Assembly: GCA_030526445.1 (NCBI GenBank)
Contig: JAUNCV010000047.1
Location: 1 to 7,714 of the forward strand
Source: Bacteroidales bacterium
GTDB lineage: Bacteria; Bacteroidota; Bacteroidia; Bacteroidales; UBA3663
Reading direction: 5' to 3'
Length of the DNA: 7,714 bases
The notes under the pieces were generated by a model. It was not told where the DNA came from and made no database searches. It saw only the letters and a list, made by a program, of their open reading frames with translations. This document shows positions 1 to 5,970 of this stretch, in pieces. Numbering within the stretch: position 1 is the stretch's first letter; each line of letters opens with the position of its first letter. The position numbers and the translations under genes are program-made.

Positions 1-2
1 GT

Positions 3-131
3 ATCTCCCTATATATTAAAGAAGATTACATACGCGAGCGCATGCTCAATACCATAACCGATACACTCAAGGTCCTTATGCCCGAAGGAATGCTGAGCGA
101 AGGTATCGTCAAGTTTGGCATCAGGCTCTAA
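3..131 (+). CDS. C-terminal fragment of an unrecognised protein (5' end outside the window)
   Basis: Frame 3 is open from the left edge to a TAA at 129-131 and gives 42 residues. They start ISLYIKEDYI and end SEGIVKFGIRL. The composition is that of a normal soluble protein, with mixed charged and aliphatic residues and no low complexity, and it looks more natural than the opposite-strand reading of the same bases. I do not recognise the family from this short tail, and no catalytic motif is visible. The strand agrees with every other gene here. The coding call rests only on composition and edge-openness, so it is tentative. Confidence 0.4.
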   Translation: MSLYIKEDYIRERMLNTITDTLKVLMPEGMLSEGIVKFGIRL

Positions 132-382
132 GTTCACAACAAGAAAGAATATACGATTGTCCCTGTCAAGAGTTCTGCTCATTGAAAGAGGCATTGAACC
201 CTTCAAGAATGTTCTTTGAAATATTTATATCTTAGTTAATTACGTTTCGAAATCTGCGAGCAACGATTTCAACAGCCTTCTGGGTTGGAATGGAACCGTA
301 GCCACAGGCATCATACTCGCTCTTTGCTCAATGTTAGTGACCTGGGGCAGGAAATGGATAATAAAATAATCGGATAATAATT
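132..382. other. Intergenic region of about 250 bp with no complete gene
   Basis: No frame carries a convincing start-to-stop gene. Frame 1 is open from 220 to 369 and has a membrane-helix-like ending, described separately. The short ATG at 355 encodes only seven residues before a stop. I found no TAnnTTTG box upstream of the nitroreductase gene and no convincing terminator hairpin after the 3-131 fragment, so the promoter of the downstream gene is not identified. The region could hold decayed coding sequence. Confidence 0.4.
220..369 (+). pseudogene. Possible remnant: open stretch resembling the C-terminus of a membrane protein
   Basis: Between a TGA at 217-219 and a TAA at 367-369, frame 1 encodes 49 residues with no ATG until near the end. 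The last part, around GTVATGIILALCSMLVTW followed by GRKWIIK, looks like one hydrophobic transmembrane helix with a positively charged cytoplasmic end. There is no start codon at a sensible place, and neighbouring frames show no clean continuation. It could be a decayed gene end, a gene with an unusual start, or chance. Low confidence. Confidence 0.15.
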
Positions 383-1012
383 ATGAAGAAAGTACTTTCA
401 GGTATGGCAGCAGCTCTTATGCTGACCGCCTGCAACGAGAATAAGCCCCAAGTGGCTTTAACGGTCGATACGGATAGCGTAGCAACCGAAGTAATGATGA
501 GCCGCCGAAGCATTCGTGCATACAAGGATTCGGCGGTAAGTCGCCAGACGCTTGACGAGATCCTCAAGTGCGGCATTAACGCACCAAGCGGACAGAACAA
601 GCAGTCGTATGAGATTCGCGTCATCGACTCCCCTGCCCTTATCGACTCCATCACGGCAGCCGTAGTGAAGGACAATCCGAAGATTGCCGAGCGCCCGGGC
701 TTCAAGAACATCTTTGTCAATGCTCCCTGTGTAGTAGGCATTGCCTATGACCCAAGCTATGACTTTGCCCAGGTGGATTGCGGTCTGCTCGGCCAGAACA
801 TCATGCTTTCGGCTTGGGCCAAGGGTGTGGGTTCCTGCTGCCTGGGCAGTTCGGCAAGATGGATTCTTGGTTCGCCATCGGCCAGGCCTTACCTCGACCG
901 CATGGAGTTCTCTGAGGGCTTCCAGCTTCTCTATTTCATTGCACTGGGTTATCCAGACGAGAGCCCAAAGGCAAAACCCAGACGTGACGACATGATTCGG
1001 TATATTGAGTAA
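383..1012 (+). CDS. Nitroreductase-family lipoprotein
   Basis: The 209-residue protein has the FMN-dependent nitroreductase fold, a family that uses NAD(P)H to reduce nitro compounds, quinones or similar acceptors. Visible family motifs are RRSIRAY (41-47, FMN phosphate region), the NAPSGQNKQ segment (66-74), GLLGQNIMLSAWAKGVGSC (134-152), and the C-terminal FIALGYPDE. Unusually, it begins with a signal peptide, MKKVLSGMAAALMLTAC, containing a lipobox LTAC with Cys17 as the predicted lipidated residue. The mature enzyme would therefore be membrane-anchored outside the cytoplasm. Residues after Cys17 (NENK) do not clearly match the acidic surface-export signals described in Bacteroidetes, so a periplasm-facing position is more likely. 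The 383 start is chosen because it gives the complete signal peptide. The physiological substrate cannot be read from the sequence. Confidence 0.9.
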   Translation: MKKVLSGMAAALMLTACNENKPQVALTVDTDSVATEVMMSRRSIRAYKDSAVSRQTLDEILKCGINAPSGQNKQSYEIRVIDSPALIDSITAAVVKDNPKIAERPGFKNIFVNAPCVVGIAYDPSYDFAQVDCGLLGQNIMLSAWAKGVGSCCLGSSARWILGSPSARPYLDRMEFSEGFQLLYFIALGYPDESPKAKPRRDDMIRYIE

Positions 1013-1031
1013 TTATGCTTGCACCAAAAAT

Positions 1032-1055
1032 TGTATTCCTCAAAAGAGAAATACA
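1032..1055. terminator. Hairpin downstream of the nitroreductase gene
   Basis: TGTATTCCTC (1032-1041) pairs with GAGAAATACA (1046-1055) across an AAAA loop, giving ten positions with one C-A mismatch. On the + strand it is followed by GTCAAAAAA rather than a T run. Read on the - strand it is followed by ATTTTT, so it looks more like an intrinsic terminator in that direction. It may act in both directions, as nothing on the - strand needs terminating nearby. Confidence 0.4.
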
Positions 1056-1128
1056 GTCAAAAAACCAAACAATAGGCCAAAACTATGGCATTTATGCAAA
1101 TTTATTTTCATATCTATGATTAAGTTTG

Positions 1129-1136
1129 TATATTTG
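1129..1136 (+). promoter_or_regulatory. Bacteroidetes-type -7 promoter box for rubrerythrin
   Basis: TATATTTG matches the Bacteroidetes -7 consensus TAnnTTTG exactly and lies 43 bp upstream of the rubrerythrin ATG. The expected -33 TTTG, about 19-20 bp upstream, is weak: the sequence there is the T-rich TTTATTTTC around 1101-1109. Transcription would start near 1140, leaving an A-rich leader of about 40 nt. The spacing suggests rubrerythrin is transcribed independently of the nitroreductase gene. Confidence 0.6.
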
Positions 1137-1179
1137 CAACGGCTTAAAACAATAATAACCCCTAAAAAATCGTAAAATC

Positions 1180-1722
1180 ATGGCAAGTAAGTACGCAGGA
1201 ACACAGACAGAGAAGAACCTGGAGGCTGCCTTTGCAGGCGAATCACAGGCTCGCAACAAATATACCTATTTCGCATCTCGCGCTAAGAAGGACGGTTTTG
1301 AGCAGATTGCTGCCATCTTCCAGCAGACTGCTGACAATGAGAAGGAACATGCCAAGATGTGGTACAAGGAACTCCATGACGGCATTGGCACAACCGCCGA
1401 GAACCTCCTGGCTGCAGCCGAGGGTGAGAACTACGAGTGGACTGACATGTATGAGAATTTTGCGAAAACTGCCGAGGAGGAGGGTTTCAAGGACCTCGCA
1501 GCAAAATTCCGTCTTGTAGCTGCTATCGAGAAGCGTCATGAAGAGCGCTATCGTGCTCTCCTTAAGAATATTGAGACAGCTCAGGTATTTGAGAAGTCAG
1601 AGGTAAAGGTCTGGGAGTGCCGCAACTGTGGTCATATTGTAGTTGGCACAAAGGCTCCTGAGGTATGCCCAACATGCGCTCACCCACAGGCCTACTTCGA
1701 GGTTCATGTTGATAATTTCTAA
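1180..1722 (+). CDS. rbr: Rubrerythrin (non-haem diiron peroxidase)
   Basis: This 180-residue protein is a classical rubrerythrin: a four-helix ferritin-like diiron domain (about 1-135) followed by a rubredoxin domain (about 140-180). By comparison with the Desulfovibrio protein, the diiron ligands are Glu21, Glu54, His57 (in EKEH), Glu83, Glu86, Glu117 and His120. The rubredoxin iron is held by Cys147, Cys150, Cys163 and Cys166 in a CRNC...CPTC arrangement. Family members reduce hydrogen peroxide to water in the cytoplasm of anaerobes, with electrons passing through the rubredoxin centre. All key residues are present and the length is normal, slightly shorter than the 191-residue Desulfovibrio protein because of a shorter loop near residue 70. 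It has its own -7 box upstream and a hairpin terminator downstream, so it is probably a single-gene transcript. Confidence 0.97.
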   Translation: MASKYAGTQTEKNLEAAFAGESQARNKYTYFASRAKKDGFEQIAAIFQQTADNEKEHAKMWYKELHDGIGTTAENLLAAAEGENYEWTDMYENFAKTAEEEGFKDLAAKFRLVAAIEKRHEERYRALLKNIETAQVFEKSEVKVWECRNCGHIVVGTKAPEVCPTCAHPQAYFEVHVDNF

Positions 1723-1744
1723 TCTTCTACGACATTACTTTATC

Positions 1745-1773
1745 GCAGGATGAGAAACAGACTCTCGTCCTGC
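1745..1773 (+). terminator. Intrinsic terminator after rubrerythrin
   Basis: GCAGGATGAGA (1745-1755) pairs with TCTCGTCCTGC (1763-1773), an 11-bp stem with one T-G wobble and a 7-nt loop. It is followed by ATTTTCATT, a short T-rich tract. It lies 23 bp after the rubrerythrin stop codon, the expected place for a terminator. Confidence 0.75.
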
Positions 1774-1825
1774 ATTTTCATTGATAATGAATCTGCAACC
1801 ATAATATAATATAATACAAGATAAT

Positions 1826-2242
1826 ATGATTAAGATAGCAATTCCAACACGCGACAACCAGGTCGATGACCACTTCGGCCATTGCGACCATTACACCGTG
1901 TTCACCTTAGATGACCAAAAGCAGATTCTCTCTGAAGAGCGCCTCGATTCGCCCCAAGGCTGTGGATGCAAGTCGAACATTGCCTCTGTGATGCAAGAGA
2001 TGGGCATCACCCTCATGCTGGCAGGCAATATGGGTATGGGCGCTTTTAATAAACTGGCTCAGCATGATATCAAAACCTTGCGCGGATGCAAGGGTGACAT
2101 TCATGATGTCCTGAAGGCTTACCTTGATGGCGGGCTCATTGATTCTGCTGAATCATGCGATCATCACGATTGCGGAAATCATGACCACGACCATAGTCAT
2201 GACACCTATACGCCGGTCTTCACGTTGCCAAGCAACAAGTAA
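1826..2242 (+). CDS. NifX/NifB-like dinitrogenase iron-molybdenum cofactor-type protein with His-rich tail
   Basis: The 138-residue product matches the small RNase H-like fold family named after the cofactor-binding domain of NifX, NifY and NifB (PF02579 type). Family features are the N-terminal strand MIKIAIPT, the VDDHFGHCDHYTVF segment (13-26) in place of the usual DxHFG motif, LAGNMGMGAF (65-74), and the GCKGD turn (87-91). Extra metal-binding potential is obvious: GCGC at 45-48, and a tail CDHHDCGNHDHDHSH (111-125) rich in His, Asp and Cys. No nitrogenase gene is visible, and in gut Bacteroidota such stand-alone members are not tied to nitrogen fixation. A role in iron-sulfur or metal-cluster handling is plausible but unproven. 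It follows the rubrerythrin terminator and has an A/T-rich leader with short ATAAT repeats; no TAnnTTTG box was found. Confidence 0.88.
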   Translation: MIKIAIPTRDNQVDDHFGHCDHYTVFTLDDQKQILSEERLDSPQGCGCKSNIASVMQEMGITLMLAGNMGMGAFNKLAQHDIKTLRGCKGDIHDVLKAYLDGGLIDSAESCDHHDCGNHDHDHSHDTYTPVFTLPSNK

Positions 2243-2274
2243 ATATTGAAACGAGATTGAATATCCAGAAGCTA

Positions 2275-2303
2275 CAGCCGATGTTTTCAGATCATTTCGG
2301 CTG
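2275..2303 (+). terminator. Hairpin after the NifX-like gene
   Basis: CAGCCGA (2275-2281) pairs with TCGGCTG (2297-2303), a perfect 7-bp stem around a 15-nt loop, inside which ATG/CAT (2281-2283 and 2293-2295) offers a competing short pairing. The following sequence, TCAGACTATTGT, has no real T run, so termination is likely but weaker than after rubrerythrin. Confidence 0.4.
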
Positions 2304-2334
2304 TCAGACTATTGTAAACAGATAATAAAAAAAT

Positions 2335-2880
2335 ATGAAATATTTGGTTGTATCCGACATTCATGGCTCACTGCCTCGACTTGAAAAAGTGCTTCACTTT
2401 TTCGAAGCCGAAAACTATGACATGCTCCTCATTTTGGGCGATATTCTCAACTATGGTCCGCGTAATGGTTTGCCCGAAGGCATCAATGCACCTGGCATAG
2501 TGGAACGCCTCAATGCTATGGCCCACAAGGTGGTTGCGGTTCGCGGTAATTGCGACTCTGAGGTGGACCAGATGTTGCTCGAATTTCCCTGTATGGCCGA
2601 CTACGCAATGCTTGTTGTTGGCACGAAGCGCATCTTCCTCACCCATGGGCATAAGTACAACGAGCAGAAACGCACGCCTCAAGGCATCGATGTCATAATG
2701 TATGGTCACACGCACTTATGGCAGTTAGAGCAAATCTCTGACGGGCTTGTTGTGTGCAACACAGGCAGCATCACCTTTCCCAAGGGTGGCAATCTCCCCA
2801 CATTCGCCACTATTGAGGAGGACCTCACGATAAACATACGCGACTTGGACGGAAATATACTGAAGAATTTCAGTATTTAG
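2335..2880 (+). CDS. yfcE: YfcE-like calcineurin-fold phosphodiesterase
   Basis: The 181-residue protein is a small metallophosphoesterase of the YfcE/MJ0936 group, close to the 184 residues of E. coli YfcE. Metal-binding motifs appear in order: SDIHG (Asp8, His10), GDILN (Asp36), RGNCD (Asn72, with Asp74), THGH (His104, His106) and GHTH (His125, His127). These bind two divalent metals that hydrolyse phosphodiester bonds. YfcE enzymes act on artificial phosphodiesters in vitro, but their natural substrate is not settled. The protein lacks a signal peptide and should be cytoplasmic. It appears to head a compact run of four genes (gaps of 10, 4 and 13 bp), so it is probably cotranscribed with the transporter and the two repair genes. 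No promoter box was identified between 2243 and 2334. Confidence 0.93.
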   Translation: MKYLVVSDIHGSLPRLEKVLHFFEAENYDMLLILGDILNYGPRNGLPEGINAPGIVERLNAMAHKVVAVRGNCDSEVDQMLLEFPCMADYAMLVVGTKRIFLTHGHKYNEQKRTPQGIDVIMYGHTHLWQLEQISDGLVVCNTGSITFPKGGNLPTFATIEEDLTINIRDLDGNILKNFSI

Positions 2881-2890
2881 AGAATTGAAC

Positions 2891-3829
2891 ATGAACAAAA
2901 TTGCTAATTGTATAGCTTCACATATTACACTCATCGTAGTGGTGGTGACTGCAATAAGCCTATTCGTACCAGACTCATTTGAGTGGGTCAGCACCGCTAC
3001 TATCACCCCTTTGCTGGGCATTGTGATGTTTGGCATGGGACTGACGCTACGTCCTTCGGACTTCAAGCCCGTAGTTCAACATCCACGCGACATTCTGATA
3101 GGTGAATTGGCACAGTTCTTTATCATGCCACTCTTGGCATGGGGTCTGTGCAAGGTTCTTTCGCTCCCCACAGAACTAGCCTTAGGTGTGATACTCGTGG
3201 GTTGTTGCCCAGGCGGAACAGCCAGCAACGTGATGTGCTACCTTGCGGGTGGCGATATTGCCTTGAGTGTGGCCATGACCGGCGTTTCGACCCTCTTGGC
3301 ACCCTTCCTCACCCCTGCCCTTGTCTTGCTACTTGCCGGACAAGAGGTAGAGGTCGATGCACCTGGTATGCTGATGAGCATCGTACAAGTAGTGATTCTG
3401 CCCATCATGTTGGGCTTTGTTGTAAGTCATTATCTACGCAGACTAACAGAGCGAATACTCCCCTTTCTTCCCTTGGTTTCCACTTTGGCCATCGCAATGA
3501 TCATCGGTATTGTAGTTTCACATAATGCTACTAAAATACTGTCGTGCAGCTTTCTTGTAGCTTTAGTGGTTATCTTGCATAACACACTTGGACTTGCTCT
3601 CGGATACGGACTGTCGTCACTCCTTGGAATTGACCGAGCAAAGAGAATTGCTATTTCGATTGAAGTGGGCATGCAGAACTCTGGTCTTGCAACCTCGCTT
3701 GCTGCCACACATTTTGCGCTTTTCCCTATGGCAGCCGTACCTGGAGCCATGTTCTCGGTTTGGCACAATTTCTCGGGAAGCATTGCTGCACAGGTTTTTA
3801 AGAAAATCGCACCTTCAAAAAAAGATTAA
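2891..3829 (+). CDS. BASS-family (bile acid:sodium symporter-like) membrane transporter
   Basis: This 312-residue protein is strongly hydrophobic, with about nine or ten membrane segments, and matches the SBF domain (PF01758). Signatures include MFGMGLTL followed by a conserved Asp57-Phe58, the crossover segment GCCPGGTASN (104-113), and EVGMQNSGLA (258-267). Glu258 and Gln262 have the spacing of sodium-site residues Glu260 and Gln264 in the Neisseria homologue. Family members couple sodium entry to uptake of organic anions. Known substrates include bile acids but also pantoate, pyruvate and other keto acids, so substrate cannot be assigned. The ATG at 2891 is preferred over an in-frame TTG two codons upstream, leaving a 10-bp gap after the yfcE stop. 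The next gene begins 4 bp after its stop, which supports cotranscription. Confidence 0.9.
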   Translation: MNKIANCIASHITLIVVVVTAISLFVPDSFEWVSTATITPLLGIVMFGMGLTLRPSDFKPVVQHPRDILIGELAQFFIMPLLAWGLCKVLSLPTELALGVILVGCCPGGTASNVMCYLAGGDIALSVAMTGVSTLLAPFLTPALVLLLAGQEVEVDAPGMLMSIVQVVILPIMLGFVVSHYLRRLTERILPFLPLVSTLAIAMIIGIVVSHNATKILSCSFLVALVVILHNTLGLALGYGLSSLLGIDRAKRIAISIEVGMQNSGLATSLAATHFALFPMAAVPGAMFSVWHNFSGSIAAQVFKKIAPSKKD

Positions 3830-3833
3830 TACA

Positions 3834-4520
3834 ATGAGAGATAACAAATTAAAAGAACATCTTTTCGCTTTACGCGACGAAAAATATGCAGCCTTTCAAG
3901 CCAAGTTAACCCCAGGAGTGCCCGCAGAGAGTTTCATCGGTGTGCGAGTTCCCTTGCTACGCAAATTTGCCAAAGAGTATGCCAAGGAGGCTGAGCACAT
4001 GGATTTTCTGGCTCATTTACCCCATGAATATTATGACGAGAACATGCTCCATGGCCTGCTTATTTCGCAGATAAAGGACTATAAAGAGTGCATCCAGCAG
4101 ACCGATGCCTTCCTTCCTCACGTAGATAACTGGGCGGTATGCGACATCATGTCGCCCAAGGTCTTTGCCAAGCACAAAGTAGAACTGATGGAGAAAATCA
4201 GGGCTTGGAGCCAATCGTCGCACACCTACACCTGTCGCTTTGGTTTAGAAATGCTTATGAGCCATTTTCTAGACAAAGACTTCAAGGCAGAGTATCTGCA
4301 AATTCCAGCATCGGTCAGGAGCGAAGAGTACTACGTGAGGATGATGGTAGCGTGGTTCTTCGCTACAGCCTTGGCCAAACAATGGGAAGCTACGATTCCC
4401 TACATCGAGCAGAAAAAACTGGAGCCTTGGACACACAACAAGACCATCCAGAAGGCTATAGAGAGCTACAGAATCACAGACGAGCAGAAAGCTTATCTGA
4501 GGACACTGAAAATCAAATAA
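3834..4520 (+). CDS. AlkD-like DNA alkylation repair protein
   Basis: The 228-residue product is an all-helical HEAT-like repeat protein of the DNA alkylation repair family (PF08713). B. cereus AlkD uses Trp109, Asp113, Arg148 and Trp187 to capture and excise N3- and N7-alkylpurines without flipping the base. The same spacing occurs here as Trp100 and Asp104 (in VDNWAVCD), Arg135 (in TCRFGLEML) and Trp174 (in MMVAWFFA), so glycosylase activity is likely. The frame stays open far upstream inside the transporter gene. The ATG at 3834 is chosen because it lies 4 bp after the transporter stop and gives the expected N-terminus; the longer reading is just overlap in another frame. Its place beside msrA suggests shared deployment of DNA and protein repair. 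Confidence 0.92.
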   Translation: MRDNKLKEHLFALRDEKYAAFQAKLTPGVPAESFIGVRVPLLRKFAKEYAKEAEHMDFLAHLPHEYYDENMLHGLLISQIKDYKECIQQTDAFLPHVDNWAVCDIMSPKVFAKHKVELMEKIRAWSQSSHTYTCRFGLEMLMSHFLDKDFKAEYLQIPASVRSEEYYVRMMVAWFFATALAKQWEATIPYIEQKKLEPWTHNKTIQKAIESYRITDEQKAYLRTLKIK

Positions 4521-4533
4521 CAATCATGACAGA

Positions 4534-5472
4534 ATGAATCCAATAGATATCGCACTACGCATTGCAACATCGGCCCATGCCGGACAGCTTGACCGAGACG
4601 GCTACCCCGTCATTCTCCATCCTCTAACTGTTGGTCTGATGGGGCATACTGACGAAGAGAAGATAGCAGGTTTTCTGCACGATGTAGTGGAAGATACCGC
4701 CTACACCTTCGAGGATTTGCTTCGCGAAGGCATTCCTTCAGGAATAGTAGGCGCACTTCGCCTATTGTCGCATAAAAAAGGAACCGATTATTATGAATAT
4801 GTACAAGGCATCATTGACTCAGGCAATCCTATTGCGCTCCAGGTAAAATACAACGACTTGCAGCACAACTATGCCCGAGGCAAAGCCTACCCCGACTTGC
4901 AAAAGAAGCATGGCAAAGCGCTTGAGATGGTCAAAGCAGCCATTGAAGCATGTTCGAAGGTTGATTTATACTATGCCCCTTCGGATAGAAACATCGAAGT
5001 GGGCATTTTTGCCTGTGGATGTTTTTGGGGCACGCAACACCAGTTTCAGAAGCAGGAGGGTGTGCTGAACACGCTGGCCGGCTACACGGGAGGCCAAGAA
5101 GCGTTTCCCACCTATGCCGACGTGCGAGACCACAAGACTCATCATGTCGAGGCGGTTATCGTAGAGTTCGATCCTTTGAAGGTATCGTATGAAAGCCTCT
5201 GCAAACTCTTCTTCGAAATACATGACCCTGCACAAACCGACGGCGTTGGTCCAGATCTGGGTCCGCAATATCGAAGCTGCATCTTTTATCGCAATGAGGC
5301 TCAGAGACAAACGGCAGAACGCGTGATGCAGATTCTCCGCGACAAAGGTGACGAAGTGAATACACTACTGTTGCCAGAAGAACCATTCTATATTGGTGAA
5401 GAATATCACCAGCGTTACTACGAAAAGACAGGAGGAGAACCTTATTGCCACGTAAGAACCAAGAAATTCTAA
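4534..5472 (+). CDS. msrA: HD hydrolase-MsrA fusion (peptide methionine-(S)-sulfoxide reductase)
   Basis: One uninterrupted 312-residue frame joins two domains. Residues 1 to about 145 form an HD domain of the RelA/SpoT-hydrolase or MESH1 type: ILHP (His29), FLHDVVEDT (His49, Asp50, Glu53, Asp54) and KYNDLQHN (Asp108, Asn112). The basic RK segment that precedes the HP motif in SpoT is replaced by DRDG. Residues from about 153 to 312 form MsrA: GCFWG with catalytic Cys163, GYTGG (183-187), HHVEAV with Glu206, DLGPQYRSCIF (241-251), and FYIGEEYHQRYY. Cys305 in PYCHV near the end is a probable resolving cysteine. MsrA reduces methionine-S-sulfoxide in proteins using thioredoxin. The HD half could hydrolyse a phosphorylated nucleotide such as ppGpp or NADPH, but this is inference. 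It is the last gene of the compact run, 13 bp after alkD. Confidence 0.9.
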   Translation: MNPIDIALRIATSAHAGQLDRDGYPVILHPLTVGLMGHTDEEKIAGFLHDVVEDTAYTFEDLLREGIPSGIVGALRLLSHKKGTDYYEYVQGIIDSGNPIALQVKYNDLQHNYARGKAYPDLQKKHGKALEMVKAAIEACSKVDLYYAPSDRNIEVGIFACGCFWGTQHQFQKQEGVLNTLAGYTGGQEAFPTYADVRDHKTHHVEAVIVEFDPLKVSYESLCKLFFEIHDPAQTDGVGPDLGPQYRSCIFYRNEAQRQTAERVMQILRDKGDEVNTLLLPEEPFYIGEEYHQRYYEKTGGEPYCHVRTKKF

Positions 5473-5485
5473 CCATTTAGCAGAA

Positions 5486-5513
5486 GTTGGAATTGCGCTT
5501 ATTTGCGTCCAAC
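5486..5513 (+). terminator. Hairpin between msrA and the DUF2200 gene
   Basis: GTTGGA (5486-5491) pairs with TCCAAC (5508-5513), extended by CGC/GCG (5496-5498 with 5505-5507) after a 4-nt left bulge. No T run follows, so it could be an attenuator-like or operator structure rather than a strong terminator. Confidence 0.3.
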
Positions 5514-5522
5514 AACAACTTT
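5493..5522 (+). promoter_or_regulatory. Weak candidate promoter for the DUF2200 gene
   Basis: CAACTTTG (5515-5522) differs from TAnnTTTG at the first base only. A TTG at 5493-5495 lies 19 bp upstream, the spacing expected for a Bacteroidetes -33 element. The site overlaps the hairpin at 5486-5513, so both functions may not apply. Tentative. Confidence 0.25.
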
Positions 5523-5539
5523 GACAAAATTAATTATCA

Positions 5540-5878
5540 ATGGATGTATTCGAAATGAAATTCTCGAAAGTGTTCCCTCTCCTATTGGCCAAGGCAGAAA
5601 GGAAAGGACGAACTGCCGACGAAGTCTATACCGTAACCGAATGGCTCACGGGCTACTCGCGCCAAACCCTTGAGGCAATGCTTCAAGGTGAATGCACTTA
5701 TGGTTGGTTCTTGGACAATGCTCCACGGATGAATCCTGCACGCATGGAAATCAAAGGTCGCATCTGCGGAATAAAAATTGAAGAGATTGAAGATCCTCGT
5801 ATGCGAGACCTCCGCATCCTTGACAAACTTGTAGATGACCTGGCTAAAGGCAAGGCTATTGAAAAGATTATACATTAA
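5540..5878 (+). CDS. DUF2200 family protein
   Basis: The 112-residue protein matches the conserved uncharacterised family DUF2200. Recognisable parts are FSKVFPLLLAKAERKGRT near the N-terminus, VTEWLTGY (about 32-39), the FLDNAPRMNP segment in the middle, GRICGIKIEEIEDP (the strongest family signature), and the C-terminal LDKLVDDLAKGKAIEKI. It is small, soluble-looking and without a signal peptide, so probably cytoplasmic. No biochemical role is established for the family that I know of. The 5540 ATG is used; a second ATG five codons later is possible and would remove MDVFE without touching the conserved region. It lies 67 bp after msrA with a hairpin between, and may or may not share that transcript. 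Confidence 0.92.
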   Translation: MDVFEMKFSKVFPLLLAKAERKGRTADEVYTVTEWLTGYSRQTLEAMLQGECTYGWFLDNAPRMNPARMEIKGRICGIKIEEIEDPRMRDLRILDKLVDDLAKGKAIEKIIH

Positions 5879-5970
5879 AATAGCATCGCCTAGAACCGAT
5901 AAATGAAAAGGGCAAAATAGAGACTCTGAAAATTGGATATTTAAAAAGTTTTAGACCCTAATTTGTGCGA

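Noticed and set aside
9..206. Open frame of 65 codons on the - strand
   Set aside because: It lies opposite the more protein-like + strand tail at 3-131, shows no recognisable family, and all other genes are on the + strand.
334..741. Long - strand open frame opposite the nitroreductase
   Set aside because: It is a shadow of a gene with clear family motifs; no recognisable protein features of its own.
1801..1825. ATAAT repeats before the NifX-like gene as a possible regulatory repeat
   Set aside because: Short, imperfect and in a naturally A/T-rich leader; nothing sets it apart from chance.
1826..2242. Evidence for nitrogen fixation from the NifX-like gene
   Set aside because: Stand-alone members of this family are widespread in non-fixing anaerobes and no nif structural genes are present.
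2885..2890. TTG start for the transporter two codons upstream
   Set aside because: ATG at 2891 is a better start, and the extra MN adds nothing to the family match.
2891..3829. Assignment as a true bile acid importer
   Set aside because: Family members carry several unrelated organic anions and the visible residues define sodium binding, not substrate.
3588..3833. Upstream extension of the AlkD-like frame into the transporter gene
   Set aside because: The extra residues are the out-of-frame reading of the transporter's conserved C-terminal part; the ATG at 3834, 4 bp after the transporter stop, gives the expected family N-terminus.
4526..4537. Three-codon mini-ORF (MTE) just before the HD-MsrA start
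   Set aside because: Its ATG and stop overlap the real start by chance-level arrangement; too short to support a translational coupling claim.
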